Below are positions 13,001-21,232 of a stretch of DNA of 64,000 nt, in pieces (position 1 is the stretch's first letter; each line of letters starts with the position of its first letter). The notes under the pieces were generated by a model. The model worked only from the letters and a program-made list of their open reading frames with translations, searched no databases and had not been told where the DNA came from. This stretch comes from Ctenosaura bakeri (Eukaryota; Chordata; Lepidosauria; Squamata; Iguanidae). The translations under genes were made by a program, and so were the position numbers. The DNA lies in contig CAOLHI010001315.1 of assembly GCA_948474755.1 (NCBI GenBank), positions 248,001 to 312,000 of the forward strand. The letters are read 5' to 3'.

Positions 13001-16000
13001 AAGGAAGCCCCCAGGCAGGAGTGGGTACATAAGAGGGTTAGTCAACATCGTTGCTAAAATGGCATCATTTATTTGCATCAGAAGAATGTTTCTACCCACT
13101 TGGCGGGGAGGTTGGTTTTGCATCTCAACAGCTTCACATCGCATTCCTTGAGTTCCAGGACCAGCTGCTTCTTGTCATCCTGTTTGAGTTGGCACAATGC
13201 TGTCATGTTGGAGGCCATGTTGATTTCCATTTTGCCACCTATAAAACTACACAAAAGGAAGCTTGGTCACTTTGAGAACAGTGACTGCTGAAAGAGGAGG
13301 GTTTGCTCTGGCGTCCAGTCAGTATTTTAAAGAGATCCAAAGTTCTGACCCAGTTTGGGCGCCTGGCATTCAGTACCTTGAGTAGCACCTTCCAAGCACA
13401 GAGCAGATTTACAGCCCTCCTGATAAGGGGGGGGGGTGGCATCAGTTTCCACAGCTTCTGCACATTCACACTATATGAATAGATAGAATAGGATCACTGA
13501 ACGAAGGCAATTTCCATGCTACACTGTTATAGTGCTCTTATTCCACTTTCAACCTCCTGTGGAATTCTGGGGTTTGTAGTTTTTTACTGAGGCCCAAGAG
13601 CTCCCTGGCTAAGAATCCTAAAGGCCCCTCCCTAAACTGTAAACCTCAGGGTTCCATAGGATGCTGAAAGTGGAACAATAGTGCTATAGCAGTCTAGTGC
13701 GGAAATGGCCCAAGTCACTAACTCACCTTTTCCCAGCAACCGTTATCTCAGAGACTACACACATGAATGTCCCCACCTTCGGTATGTAGGACACAGTGAC
13801 ATTAGGAGGCAGAATTTCTTTCACTTTCAACCTAGGAGACCAAGACAGAGCCAAAAGTGAAGAACAGAGAAGAGAAGGAAATCCATTCCATTTAGGAGAG
13901 AAGCACCAGGGACAAGGGTTTCTACGACAAGGGTGTAAATCTTCATTAAATTCATTTTGCAAATAAGAAAGGCCAATAAAGCTTATTTTCTCCCTGCTGC
14001 CAGATAGTTCCCTGCAAATGCACAGTTTTCAAGGATTACTTTAGATCGCTCCTATAAGACCTGGAGCAGCTCCTGCAAAGTCAGGAGGTTGGATGAGATG
14101 GGTCTTTTATGAACCAACTCTAAGAGACCATGAAAGTCCACTGTGGATTCACCATCCTGAAGCAGCACAACCGCTGGCTGCCCTGGGATGGAAGAAGAGT
14201 AAGCTTAATTCTATGGGGAATAGCAACCTTTGCATGCTCTGAATTCACTGCTAGTTAGGTTGCATGATCACTCTGTACATTTGGGGACAAAACCCAAGAC
14301 AATTTCCTGTTTGTTTGTTCACACCTACTCTCTTCCGCTGGCATGTAAGCATCATGAGTTCTTGGGGTCTTTATCTCTCTGTTTCTGTCTCTCTCTTCTC
14401 CTTCCTGCCTTCCTGCACGCATGTGGCCAGAAGCACTCCAGAGGAGAAGCTCCAATGAAACATGTATGTGTTTACTATTTTTCCTTACTTTTCTTCAAGA
14501 AGAAGGTACACAAATGGATAACACAACCGAGAGAAGAAGCTCACCCTTTGATGCCTTTGATCGCTTTGGCACCCCCCTGGTTTTTTGCCGCAGCCTCTGC
14601 CAGTTTCTCCAGAATGTTGCTCTCCGTAATGGCTTTCTTGGCGACTGAAAGAGATCCACCGGTCCATGAGTAAGGCCAACAGGACCAGGCTTATGACCAT
14701 GCAAAGTGTCCCATGCAAAGTGTCATGAAACTAACCACAGAGAGAGTGTCGTGGCCTTTCTCCATGAATGGGGGCTGGGGGGTGAGGTTTCCCACTTTGC
14801 AAGGGTTTAAACCCAGAGTTCCTGAAGCTACCTCCTCAGATGTGTTGACCAGTTTCAACCCCTGCATGGCTTCCAAAAACAGACAAGATCAGGTGTGTTC
14901 AAGGTCCATGGTGGTAAAGTATCCTACGGTGGCATGGCTTCAGCCACCTACCAGCCCTGCCAACATCTCACTGGTATGGCCATGGATTTTATATGCCTTC
15001 CAACCATTCTTGTTCCATGTTTTCTGCAATATGTCTGCCATGTACCCCTGCCCTGTATAAGTGAACCCACCTCCTCCTCATTGCTGCTGCTGAAGCCTTT
15101 TGACTTGACTTGTCTGTTGGAAAATTCTAGCATTCTCCCCCCACCCCCTCTCTTGTTCTAGGGCAAGTGGGGCTTAGCTAGCTTAGAGTTTCTTTTTCCT
15201 TTGCATGTCAAATCCTTCTGCCTTCTCACCTGAACTCTTGCTCTTTGTGTTATTTAAATGCATGACTATGATATCTGGGTGACCAGACCTGTCGGGGCTT
15301 GCCCTCCATATTTAACTGGCTGATGGGAATTGTAATACTCTCTTGACATTATTCTCCTTTACTCGGCTTCTAGCTGCAGATGTTCTTTGTTTTGCATTCC
15401 TCTCCTGGCTCCTCTAGACATGCCATGCTAAAGGTGATAGTAACTAGGAAACGTGTGTGTGAATCTGATCTTGACAAGACCATGTGACTCAGAATAGACC
15501 CTGGCGTCATTGGCCTTACATAAAAGACCATGCTTCTTTCTCTTTGCCCTCGTCACCATTTTTGCTTCCATTTCCTTCTCTCTGACCATGCTTTGCCTCT
15601 CCACCAAGAAGATGGTGAATTAAGAATGAAGCAACTATCTTGCCTAATCTTTCTGTTAGCTGCTTAGGATCTAGTCTCTCAAATGCATATACAATTGTAA
15701 AATTCATCAGTAAACTTTTCTAAGTTTTTAACCTGAAACTGCCTGCATCGTTTTGCTTTCTAAGTCAGTCTCAGTTCAGGGAAGCCACACAGATATGGGG
15801 ACATTCTTTTTCTGCTAAAAGAAGGCTGATTCCTAACAGTTTTAGCTTTCATAGAATTTCCCCCAAAGGGTTCACACCCTGGGAGACTCTCACTTCCAAC
15901 ACTGTCCCAGTCTAGACCCAACAGGAGCCACCTCCCAAAGAGAAGCTGGAGAGGAAGAGATGTGGGGAAGTTACTGCTCTTTCTCCCTGCTCCTTTCTCT

Positions 16001-17913
16001 GGTCACTCACTCAGAGCAGGCCAGAGAAGAGATAAGCAAAGCTTTGAATAAGAACAACAAGATCTGGAGGAATCAAGGGCTGGTAGTGGGCATCCTTTCA
16101 GCGTTCAATGTTGTTGTTGTTGTCGTTTTATTTATTATTTATTTGTATCCCGCCTCTCCATATGGATCAAGGCAGCGAACAACTTACAAATAGCATGTAT
16201 TTCGAAACATTTCTATACATGCCCCCAACAAGCTGGGTACTCATTTTGCCGACCTGCAGAAGGATGGAAGGCTGAGTCAACCTTGGAGCCTGGCAGGATC
16301 GAACTCACAACCTTGTGGCTTGCAGGACTGGCATTTAACCACTGCGCCACCAGGGTGCAGCATTGGCCCTGATGGTGGAATGTCCACACATAACATCACC
16401 CCAGGGGAATTTAGGAAGAAGGTAAATATCCTTGCCAGCCAGTAACTGCTGGAAGAAGATCTGACGACCAAATGGAGTGGTGAGAAGCTTCCCGTTCCCA
16501 GCCTTTTTTCTCCCCTTCAAAGCCATTCCCCTCTCCACTCCACTGCCCACAAATCAGGTGGGAAAGTAGAGAAGCCATTTTGCCACAGCCCAAAATTCCT
16601 AACAACAATCAGCTGGGCTGACATTTTTCTTTGTCCACCTGTTTGCCTTAGGGATTGTTTGTATCCTTCACTAGAACCACGGGATATATCCATACCCCAC
16701 ATGTTTTTGCAGTTAGGGACCACTTTGACTGTCATGGCTGCATCCTACGAAATCCTGGCATTCATAGTTTGGTGAGGAACTCTGAATTCTTTCTTAGAAC
16801 ATAGTTGGAAGAGACCCCAAGGGTCATCCAGTCCAACCCCATTCTGCCATGCAGGAAGACCCAATCCAAGCACTCCCTTTGACAGATGGCCATCCAACCT
16901 CTGTTGAAAAACCTCCAAAGAAGGAAGGAGATTCCACTGCACTCCCAGGCAGCACCATATTCCACTGTCAAACTGCTCTTACCATCAGCAAGTTCTTCCT
17001 AATGTTTAGATGGAATCTCTTTGCCTGGACTTTGAAACCATTGCTTTCTGTCCCAGGCTCTTTGACATCCTTTCAAAGATTTAAACATGGCTATCACGTC
17101 ACCCCTTGACTTTGTCTTACCCAGGCTAAAGATCCCCAGCTCCCTAAGCCTTTCCTCATAGAGCTTCATGGTTTCCATGCCTTTTACCATGTTGGTCACC
17201 CCCCTCTGGACACCTTCCAGCTTATCCATATCCTTCCTGAACTGTGGTGCCCAAAACTGGATGCAGGCTTCCATGTGAGGTCTGATCAAAGCAGAATATA
17301 CTGGGGTACTATTACTTCCCTTCACCTAGACACTAGATTCCTATTGATACAGTCTAGAATCTAATTAGACCAGGGCTCAAGTGTACGGCCACTTTAGTGC
17401 TCTCTGTAGCACAGAAGTTCCTCCACAAGCCACAAATGCAGGACTGCATGAGAAGAAGCCATGACCATTAAAGTGCTATCAAATTGCCAAAATATAACTG
17501 TGAACCATAGAAAGTAAACTACCAAAATACTACTGCTATTATTGTGCTGTGTGGATTCACTCCATTGTGGTTAAAGTGGACTCAAAGTGCTGTTAACTGT
17601 GTAGTGTAGATAGACCAGATGTTTTCTGAGCACTAGAGATAGGCAACTCAGTTAATATAACTTACTTAATTAATTAGCACAGTTATTCCATTTAATGTAG
17701 TTTGGAGAAGATTCTCAGGAAAGGCTCCATCCAAAAAGGAAAGCACAGGTCTACTAATACTTCAGCAGAATTTACATTTCACTTACCGAGTTCTATGGTA
17801 TTTGTGTCAACCTTCATCATAATTGGGGTACTTGTTCCTTTGGAGAGGGCTACCCAGCCACAGACCAACAGCAGTAGGAAGCCCATCCATGGCCTCCCAA
17901 AGTCCATCCCCAT
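148..17913 (-). CDS. BPI fold-containing family B-like gene A (multi-exon, 3' end outside window)
   Basis: Predicted secreted lipid-binding protein of the BPI/LBP/PLUNC family. Coding exons in transcript order: 17787-17913, 14545-14644, 13727-13831, 13100-13246, 11555-11618, 11397-11457, 10844-10935, 8181-8357, 5264-5308, one unresolved exon, 2695-2762, 148-193. The first nine join without a stop into 306 codons, with phases 1,2,2,2,0,1,0,0,0 at the exon ends. The order of features (signal peptide, amphipathic helix, LPPNVTV strand, GGKMEI strand, Cys in ECDVKLL, LPKIVNKFL helix, Cys in MMCPAAND, PP-rich linker, LTTDKLAEM helix, then C-terminal barrel strands) follows the family. The two cysteines fit the conserved BPI disulfide. 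N-glycosylation sequons NVT, NMT and NST are present. The C-terminal exons lie left of position 1. I cannot assign the exact family B member. Confidence 0.85.
311..415 (+). repeat. 5S-rRNA-derived SINE fragment
   Basis: The stretch includes TCTGATTTCAGAAGCTAAGC then AGGGCTAGGCCTGG, matching the internal control region of 5S rRNA (CTGATCTCGGAAGCTAAGCAGG). It is too diverged and truncated to be a functional 5S gene; SINE3-type elements of this origin are known in lizards. Confidence 0.65.
464..909. mobile_element. Long GC-rich MITE (Harbinger-like termini), copy 1
   Basis: Ends are GAGCCCTTTCC on the left and the complement of GGGCCCTTTCCGCAT on the right. The interior (TCCAAAATGGTGGTTTCCGG, and an inverted GAGGCTCTCCACC pair) matches the copy at 46503-47001. 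No clean target duplication is seen. Confidence 0.65.
930..1704. other. Unassigned AT-rich DNA
   Basis: No exon, RNA gene or recognisable repeat was seen here; it would be intron or 3' region of gene A. Confidence 0.5.
1705..2142 (+). mobile_element. CR1 LINE 3' fragment
   Basis: Encodes the C-terminal end of CR1 ORF2 (FNLQERRFHLNLRKNFL, then [14 protein letters not shown]) with stops and frameshifts, and ends with the usual TGGACTCAATTGCCCC...TTTGATTCTA tail. Confidence 0.85.
2695..2762 (-). CDS. Gene A, exon 11 (C-terminal barrel strand)
   Basis: 68 nt, acceptor CAATTGCAG, donor GTACTG (weaker), phase 0 in and 2 out. It encodes VQEWDTNFEVQNEKLKIKI plus ESV, matching the 'x-V-x-N-x-K-L-x-x-x-[IL]' strand of the C-terminal barrel. 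The split Arg codon joins in frame to the exon at 148-193. The exon expected between this one and 5264-5308 was not found. Confidence 0.72.
2763..3999. other. Intron of gene A; expected exon 10 not found
   Basis: Between exons at 5264-5308 and 2695-2762 the family should have one more exon entering and leaving in phase 0. I checked splice-bounded segments on the minus strand here and in 4063-4660 and found none with both correct phases. Confidence 0.4.
4000..4062. repeat. (GATA)n microsatellite
   Basis: About fifteen uninterrupted tetranucleotide units inside an intron of gene A. Confidence 0.98.
4663..4856. mobile_element. Palindromic MITE copy 1
   Basis: Two arms related as inverted repeats (CAACACCCTATGGAATCCTG versus its complement), termini GGCTATTTCCACAC / GTGCAGAAATGGCC, and a 3-bp target duplication CAA on both sides. 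Confidence 0.9.
4916..5095. mobile_element. Palindromic MITE copy 2
   Basis: Near-perfect 90-bp inverted arms meeting at GGCTAGCTGGCCC; termini GGCCATTTCC / GGAAATGGCC. Flanks GTA and ATA differ at one base. It lies 60 bp from copy 1. Confidence 0.9.
5264..5308 (-). CDS. Gene A, exon 9 (short C-domain helix)
   Basis: 45 nt, acceptor ATTGGCAG, donor GTAAGT, phase 0 in and out. It encodes FPSLTTDKLAEMIST. The motif L-T-T-x-x-L, the tiny size and the position after the linker exon match a short exon present in family B genes. Confidence 0.78.
5828..6425. mobile_element. Compound CR1 insertion (minus-oriented pieces joined to a plus-oriented 3' end)
   Basis: 5828-6093 and 6094-6303 are two overlapping minus-strand CR1 3' segments: the CTCTTATGGTCAGGAATTTC portion recurs. 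At about 6303 the sequence flips to a plus-strand CR1 3' end (TTTGGAGGTTTTTAAACAGA ... GGTCTCTTCCAACTT). Confidence 0.8.
6430..7020. other. Unassigned intronic DNA
   Basis: No exon or recognisable repeat seen in this part of the gene A intron between 5309 and 8180. Confidence 0.5.
7028..7245 (-). mobile_element. tRNA-derived SINE, ACTTGAAGGCACA-tail family
   Basis: Minus-strand copy: begins with the (complement of) ACTTGAAGGCACACAACAA tail, runs through GCCCAAGGTCAC and ends in the tRNA-like head with CCACTGCACTATGCTGG. Confidence 0.75.
7462..7632. mobile_element. Palindromic MITE copy 3 (right end truncated)
   Basis: Arms as in other copies, GGCCATTTCCACAC on the left; the right end stops at AGCACTAT where copy 4 begins, so the last ~20 bp are lost. 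Confidence 0.85.
7633..7829. mobile_element. Palindromic MITE copy 4
   Basis: Directly abuts copy 3. Inverted arms with GGAGGGTCCTTTG spacer; termini GGCCATTTCC / GGAAATGGAC. Confidence 0.88.
8181..8357 (-). CDS. Gene A, exon 8 (linker to C-terminal domain)
   Basis: 177 nt (59 codons), acceptor CTCTTTCAG, donor GTGAGC, phase 0 in and out. It holds a Pro-rich interdomain segment (PAPTEIPADLPPKEE) followed by a helix, FPNLLDALMELFNDDF, as at the start of the C-terminal barrel. Locus C appears to split the same segment into two exons. Confidence 0.87.
8494..8722. mobile_element. Palindromic MITE copy 5
   Basis: Inverted arms, termini GGCCATTTCCACAC / GTGTGGAAATGACC, 3-bp target duplication TCT. 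Contains a small internal duplication of TTTAGAATTAGGGAG. Sits about 140 bp upstream of gene A exon 8. Confidence 0.88.
9184..9282 (-). mobile_element. Squamate tRNA-SINE, tail fragment
   Basis: Only the 3' part is present, read on the minus strand: GTTCGCCGCCTCGATCCATA then GGAGAGGCGGGATAAAAATA, followed by an A/T-rich tail. Confidence 0.75.
9290..10185. other. Unassigned intronic DNA
   Basis: Lies in the gene A intron between 8358 and 10843. No exon with compatible phase or recognised repeat was seen. Confidence 0.5.
10190..10349. mobile_element. Palindromic MITE copy 6
   Basis: Compact copy with the two arms separated by AAGGAAGGGCTGG; termini GGCCATTTCCGCAC / ATGCGGACATGGCC. Confidence 0.87.
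10522..10728. mobile_element. Palindromic MITE copy 7
   Basis: Inverted arms with a CCTCAAAGGCC-type centre; termini GGCCATTTCCGCAC / GTGCAGAAACAGCC. It ends about 115 bp from gene A exon 7. Confidence 0.87.
10844..10935 (-). CDS. Gene A, exon 7 (end of N-terminal barrel)
   Basis: 92 nt, acceptor TTTCACAG, donor GTAAGC, phase 1 in and 0 out. It encodes KYSIGDHGDMQYKIPVSPEV then TEQYINVYLD. In family B the matching exon has a Gly-x-x-x-Tyr strand, a Pro-rich turn, and a strand ending in Leu-Asp. Confidence 0.88.
11010..11091. mobile_element. Palindromic MITE copy 8 (right arm only)
   Basis: Only the right arm (CTAAACTGCAAATCCCAGGA to CAGAATTGGCC) remains, about 75 bp upstream of gene A exon 7. 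Confidence 0.75.
11095..11212 (+). mobile_element. CR1 LINE 3' end fragment
   Basis: GGAGGTTTCTGAGCAGAAGA to TTCCAGCTCTAAGATTCCAT, a diverged CR1 3' end directly after the MITE arm. Confidence 0.65.
11397..11457 (-). CDS. Gene A, exon 6 (second conserved Cys)
   Basis: 61 nt, acceptor TGTTCCAG, donor GTGAGT, phase 0 in and 1 out. It begins MCPAANDVVVVM, the family's CPxxNDV helix start, so the Cys should pair with the one in exon 4. The intron separating it from exon 5 is only 97 bp, far shorter than the other introns of this gene, and carries no repeat. Confidence 0.9.
11555..11618 (-). CDS. Gene A, exon 5
   Basis: 64 nt, the same length as its counterpart in locus B (63540-63603). Acceptor CTCCTCCAG, donor GTAAGT, phase 2 in and 0 out. 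It encodes a helix, MLPKIVNKFLNSTLQKVLPG, matching the LPxLVNxxLNxxLxxxLP helix that precedes the second conserved cysteine. It contains an N-S-T sequon. Confidence 0.9.
11640..12394. other. Unassigned intronic DNA
   Basis: In the intron between gene A exons 5 and 4. No repeat or exon was recognised. Confidence 0.5.
12395..12416. repeat. (ACTGA)n short tandem repeat
   Basis: Four uninterrupted pentamer units at the left edge of a CR1 fragment. Confidence 0.9.
12417..12805 (+). mobile_element. CR1 LINE 3' fragment
   Basis: Carries AACTGAGTATGCTTAGCTTG, GGTTTTCTGCTGCTCCAGAA, CATTAGGAAAAACTTTCTGC and ATTCTATGATCCTATG, the landmarks of a CR1 3' end. Confidence 0.75.
13100..13246 (-). CDS. Gene A, exon 4 (barrel strands with first conserved Cys)
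   Basis: 147 nt, phase 2 in and 2 out. The acceptor TTTTGTGTAG at 13247 is the one that keeps the frame and gives SFIGGKMEINMASNMTAL; a nearer TATAG six bases inside would break it. The donor is AA|GTGGGT; a downstream TGG|GTAGAA is possible but gives the wrong phase for exon 5. It carries ECDVKLLRC, whose first Cys fits the family disulfide position. Confidence 0.87.
13506..13710. mobile_element. Palindromic MITE copy 9, adjacent to a splice donor
   Basis: Termini GGCAATTTCCATGC / GTGCGGAAATGGCC, inverted arms with a TTTTTACTGAGGCC insert in the left arm. Its right end lies 16 bp from the donor side of gene A exon 3 (13727). Confidence 0.87.
13727..13831 (-). CDS. Gene A, exon 3 (N-terminal barrel strands)
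   Basis: 105 nt, acceptor CTCCTAG and donor GTGAGT, phase 2 in and 2 out. It encodes LKVKEILPPNVTVSYIPKVG then TFMCVVSEITVAGK, matching the family pattern of a strand, a conserved Pro, and a strand ending in a Gly-Lys before the next exon. It contains an N-V-T sequon. The equivalent exon of locus B has exactly the same length and phases. A palindromic MITE ends only 16 bp into the following intron. Confidence 0.9.
14545..14644 (-). CDS. Gene A, exon 2 (N-terminal helix)
   Basis: 100 nt between acceptor CTTTCAG and donor GTGAGC, entering in phase 1 and leaving in phase 2. It encodes an amphipathic helix, VAKKAITESNILEKLAEAAA, then a Gly/Lys-rich stretch AKAIKGIK. This is where family B members carry the first helix of the N-terminal barrel. 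Locus B has its equivalent at 56252-56357 with the same phases. Confidence 0.88.
14650..16110. other. Unassigned intron 1 DNA of gene A
   Basis: Nothing recognisable beyond a pyrimidine-rich stretch around 15130-15150. No other exon fits between 14644 and 17787. Confidence 0.5.
16111..16356 (-). mobile_element. Squamate tRNA-derived SINE
   Basis: Read on the minus strand: tRNA-like head with GGTGGCGCAGTGGTTAAATG, a B-box like GAGTTCGATCCTGCC, the body GACTCAGCCTTCCATCCTTC and the GAGGCGGGATACAAATAAAT tail. Confidence 0.85.
16800..17325 (-). mobile_element. CR1 LINE 3' fragment
   Basis: Encodes (minus) YSALIRPHMEACIQFWAPQF and FSLGKTKSRGDVIAMFKSL, the C-terminal ORF2 region, with in-frame breaks. 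Confidence 0.85.
17787..17913 (-). CDS. Gene A, first coding exon (signal peptide)
   Basis: Starts at an ATG in a perfect Kozak context (GCCACCATGG on the minus strand) and ends at a GTAAGT donor, phase 1. It encodes 42 residues with a clear signal peptide: a hydrophobic run of GFLLLLVCGWVAL followed by SKG. A second ATG two codons later (MDFG) is an alternative start. The exon probably extends upstream as 5' UTR to an acceptor (ATTGCAG) at 17959, so a non-coding first exon is expected further upstream. Confidence 0.85.
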
Positions 17914-18194
17914 GGTGGCACCTCCAGTCCCGACAAGTGATAGAGCCCAATGGATGGTCTGCAATTAGGGATTTAGCTAGAGAAAGAAGAAGCAAAAAGA
18001 GTTTATTCAATTTTGGGATGGATTCATAAGGATCATTGGTAGAAGATGCCTTATACAGACTTAATCTCATCTGCTAGAGCATTCTCGTTCATGTCATTCT
18101 TGTCAACCATAATTGGTAGAACTGGCTTTCTGGGGTTTCTTGCAAACAAGATTTTCTTCCACTTCTAACTGGAAATCTCTGACATATCACTTAC

Positions 18195-18228
18195 TATCAA
18201 AATCAGAAACAACCAGGCCATTGTGTTT
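18195..18228 (-). other. Possible alternative first exon of gene A
   Basis: Minus-strand segment with an ATG (18221-18219), nine codons reading MAWLFLILI, and a GTAAGT donor. If spliced to the acceptor at 17959 it stays in frame through 15 codons into the main start of gene A, giving a 24-residue N-terminal extension with its own hydrophobic run. The strong Kozak context of the downstream ATG argues that the downstream start is used. It could equally be part of the non-coding 5' exon or chance. Confidence 0.25.
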
Positions 18229-18265
18229 CTGATTTCTATGTATGGTTGTGAAAGCTGGAGAGTTA

Positions 18266-18560
18266 TAGAATCGTGGAATCACAGAGTTGGAAAAGACTCC
18301 AAGGGCCATCCAATCCAACCCCCTTCTGCCATGCAGGAAGACACCATCAAAACATTCCTGACTGAGGGCCATCCACTCTCTGTTAAAAACCTGTCAAGAA
18401 GGAAGAGACTCTACCACACTCCCAGGCAGCAGCAGATTCCACTGTATTTAATCTCTTTTCCTGGAAAAGCCGTTGCTCCATAGTGTCCTGGTCTCTGGAG
18501 CTGCGGAAAACAAGCTTGATCCATCCTCCATATGGCAGCTTTTCAAATATTTAAACATGG
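18266..18560 (-). mobile_element. CR1 LINE 3' fragment
   Basis: Begins AGAATCGTGGAATCACAGAG on the plus strand, the complement of the CR1 tail, and carries the usual CCATCCAATCCAACCCCCTT. Confidence 0.85.
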
Positions 18561-18757
18561 CTACAGTAGCAATAGCATGTGTATTTCTATACCACTTATC
18601 AGCTGAGTGCTTTCTGAGTGGTTTACAATATATTTAACTAATTGCCCCCAATAAGCTGGGTTCTCATTTTACCAACCTGTGGAAGGATGGAAGGCTGAGT
18701 CAACCTGGAGCCCAGCAGGATCGAGCTCACAACCTTGTGGCTGCAGTACACAGACTC
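18561..18757 (-). mobile_element. Squamate tRNA-SINE, AATAGC-tail subfamily (copy 1)
   Basis: Minus-strand copy with the tail TATAAGTGGTATAGAAATAC... and the shared body CCTTCCATCCTTCCACAGG. The 3' part differs from the GGCGGGATACAAATA subfamily. Confidence 0.75.
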
Positions 18758-18780
18758 ACCCCTTTAATTGCAGTTTAGGA

Positions 18781-18993
18781 ATAGCAGTTACTTTTCTATA
18801 CCACTTATCAGTGCTAAGCACTCCCTAAGCAGTTTACAATGTGTTTGGCTAATTGCACTCAATAAGCTGGGTACTCATTTTACCGACCTGTGGAAGGATG
18901 GAAGGCTGAGTCAACCTGGAGCCCGGCAGGATTGAACTCACAACCTTGTGGCTGCAGTACCGGCATTTAACCACTGCCCGACCAGGGCTCCCC
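18781..18993 (-). mobile_element. Squamate tRNA-SINE, same subfamily (copy 2)
   Basis: Tandem neighbour of the copy at 18561, same strand, ending in a head with CGGGCAGTGGTTAAATGCCG on the minus strand. Confidence 0.78.
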
Positions 18994-19059
18994 TCTTCAC
19001 CTCTTTTCAAGGTGAAATATCTCCAGCTCCCCAAGCCACTCCTCATAGGGCTTCACAAT

Positions 19060-19235
19060 TTCCAGGATGTTTAGTTTCCAGTCAAGAATGCTGACATGGA
19101 AAGAATCATCTAAACTACATTGCTCGAAGAGAGTTCTAGAGATGCCGTGGACTGCCAGAAAGACAAATAAATGGGTCCAAGAGCAACTCCAGGTTGAATC
19201 ATATCATGGAATAGCACAACCCATTTTAAAAGATG
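19060..19235 (+). mobile_element. RTE/BovB-like LINE fragment
   Basis: The translated segment SRMLTWKESSKLHCSKRV then WTARKTNKWVQEQ resembles the end of the RTE/BovB ORF. Too short and degenerate for a subfamily. Confidence 0.45.
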
Positions 19236-19666
19236 ATAAGGTTAGGGAAAGTGGAAGGCAAGTGGGAAAAGAAGTAGACTGCACTAAACACAGATTGAGA
19301 CCATGAAGGAAGCCACAGTTGCCCTGAGTCTGCAAGACCTGAGCAGGGTTGTAGATGACTGGGATTCTAGGAGGGTTGTGAGTCAATACTGATTTGATGC
19401 CAAGTAACACACAACACAAAAGATGTCCCATGTCTGCAGATGGATTCATGGGTGCGGAATTAAGTTTTTACCACAATACTGCGACATTAGAGCCAGAAAA
19501 TACACACAAGCTGAAATGTTAGTTCTGTATAGCTGTCAGTCCTACACACACACAAACACACATACACACCTCTTAAAACAAAATGAAATACAGGCACAAT
19601 TATTTTGTTGGCAATTTTTAAAAAGTTATATATGGCAGATGGTTGAAACTCAGAAATATTGTTTAC

Positions 19667-19715
19667 AGTAGTGCAGTTGAGGATGTCATCAAATGCCTCC
19701 ATCACGAGAACAGTC
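19667..19715 (-). CDS. Locus C, candidate exon for first C-domain helix
   Basis: 49 nt, phase 2 in and 0 out. It encodes TVLVMEAFDDILNCTT with an N-C-T sequon, aligning with FPNLLDALMELFNDDF in gene A exon 8. The acceptor used (ATCACACAG) keeps the frame from 25227-25288; another AG eleven bases upstream (GTTGCAG) would shift frame into a stop. The donor GTAAAC is weak. Together the two exons look like a split version of gene A exon 8. Confidence 0.55.
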
Positions 19716-19888
19716 CTGTGTGATATCTGCAACAAAACATGGCCCTAGGAGATTGAAGGAGGGTCAGAGTCAATTTTTAAAAGATGAAATATTGAAAAAA
19801 AGAAGGAGAAAAGGGCAGTTTGCAAACCAAGATTTTGTTAATTTGGAGACTTGGACAAAAGGGAAAGGAGCATTGCTGTGCACACTAA

Positions 19889-20049
19889 GGCCATTTCCAC
19901 ATGAGACTGTTATAGCTCTATGATTCCACTTTCAACATCCTATGAAATCCTGGGGTTTTCCGGCCCCTCCCTAAACTGCAAACCCCAGGATTCCACAGGA
20001 TGTTGAAAGTGGAATCATCGAGCTATAACAGTCTTGTGCGGAAATGGTC
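19889..20049. mobile_element. Palindromic MITE copy 10
   Basis: Termini GGCCATTTCCACAT / GTGCGGAAATGGTC with target duplication TAA on both sides; the arms meet at TTTTCCGGCCCC. Confidence 0.9.
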
Positions 20050-20052
20050 TAA

Positions 20053-21230
20053 GGGTCTCACGGCGGACAGTTAAGCACCCCTAACACAACCAAAACTATT
20101 CCCAATGAGGAATGTAAGAGCCAGTCTTCGCATCCTTTGTCCAGCTGGCCCTAATCTTTCTTGAACTTTCTTGAACTCAACACTTTGCATATCCTCCGGG
20201 GGAAGAAATAACCACCTGCTGATGAGGGCTGTTAGCCATTATCACTCCTCATCCTTTTATTCCTGGTTGGAGACTCTGTTGGCTGGGGATGATGGCATTT
20301 GTAGTCCAACACACAAGGGAGGTACAGCGCTATAGGAGGCTTTCTTTAAAGGGTCACTAGAAGGTGTATGGGCAAAAAATGGGGCTAATGTAAGGCTGTG
20401 GGGTCCCTTCTGGTTCCTGACTAGAGATCAGCACCAGAACTGGAAGCTAACCAGCAGACTTGAGGTGGAGGGATGGACTTATGGCTGTGAAGACCACAAA
20501 ATGCTTCAAAGAAAATGCTGTTTTCGGCACCAAAATGCACAGACACATCGCATAGAAATTTTGGACAGAATAAATGTGCAACAATAGCATTTTTTGCACA
20601 GGAGACAACATTTTTGAATTTTGCACCTAATAAGCACTGAACCATGAATAGTCTTAAAAAAACTACATGTTTTCATAGACTTTCTCACAACAGGAAGAAA
20701 AATTGGTAAAAAAGACTCATTGCTGTCTTCAAGAACAAAATTAGCGAAAGAAAATTCATGTGCGTTCTGAGCATTTCAATAGAGTATTTTTTATGCAAAA
20801 CATATTTTAGGGGGAGAAAGCTATATTTACACCCAGGTACCAGCCTGCGTTAAAGAGAGGAAGAAAGAGCAAAGGACAAGTTGTGAAGAAAGTACTAAAT
20901 GCTATGCTGTGCCCCTGGATAAGATGGTACAACATGGCAAGATCCTCATGTTTCTATGTCAGAGGACAAGGAGGCAGGACTCCTCTTTGTGACTTTCACT
21001 GGTATAAGCCCTGTTACATAAGTGGCTGGACTTTTTTGAGCGTTATGGAAGGGTGACACCTTGCTTAGGCTTGTGCAAACCCAGTATGAACCATTGCAAA
21101 AGACTATGAACTCTGTATAGGAGGTGCACAAGGGTGGTCTTCAATGGTAGGTGGAATTAACTGTGGTCCAGTGGGAATGCGCATGACTGTGCCACCCACT
21201 GTGCAATTGGTTGTACAATGTCAACATCCA
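20053..21230. other. Mostly unassigned intergenic DNA with a GCACA/TTTTC-rich repeat
   Basis: 20500-20780 has repeated AAAATGC, TTTTGCACAG and GAAAATGCTG words like the longer array at 60640-61180. No gene seen. Confidence 0.45.
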
Positions 21231-21232
21231 GA

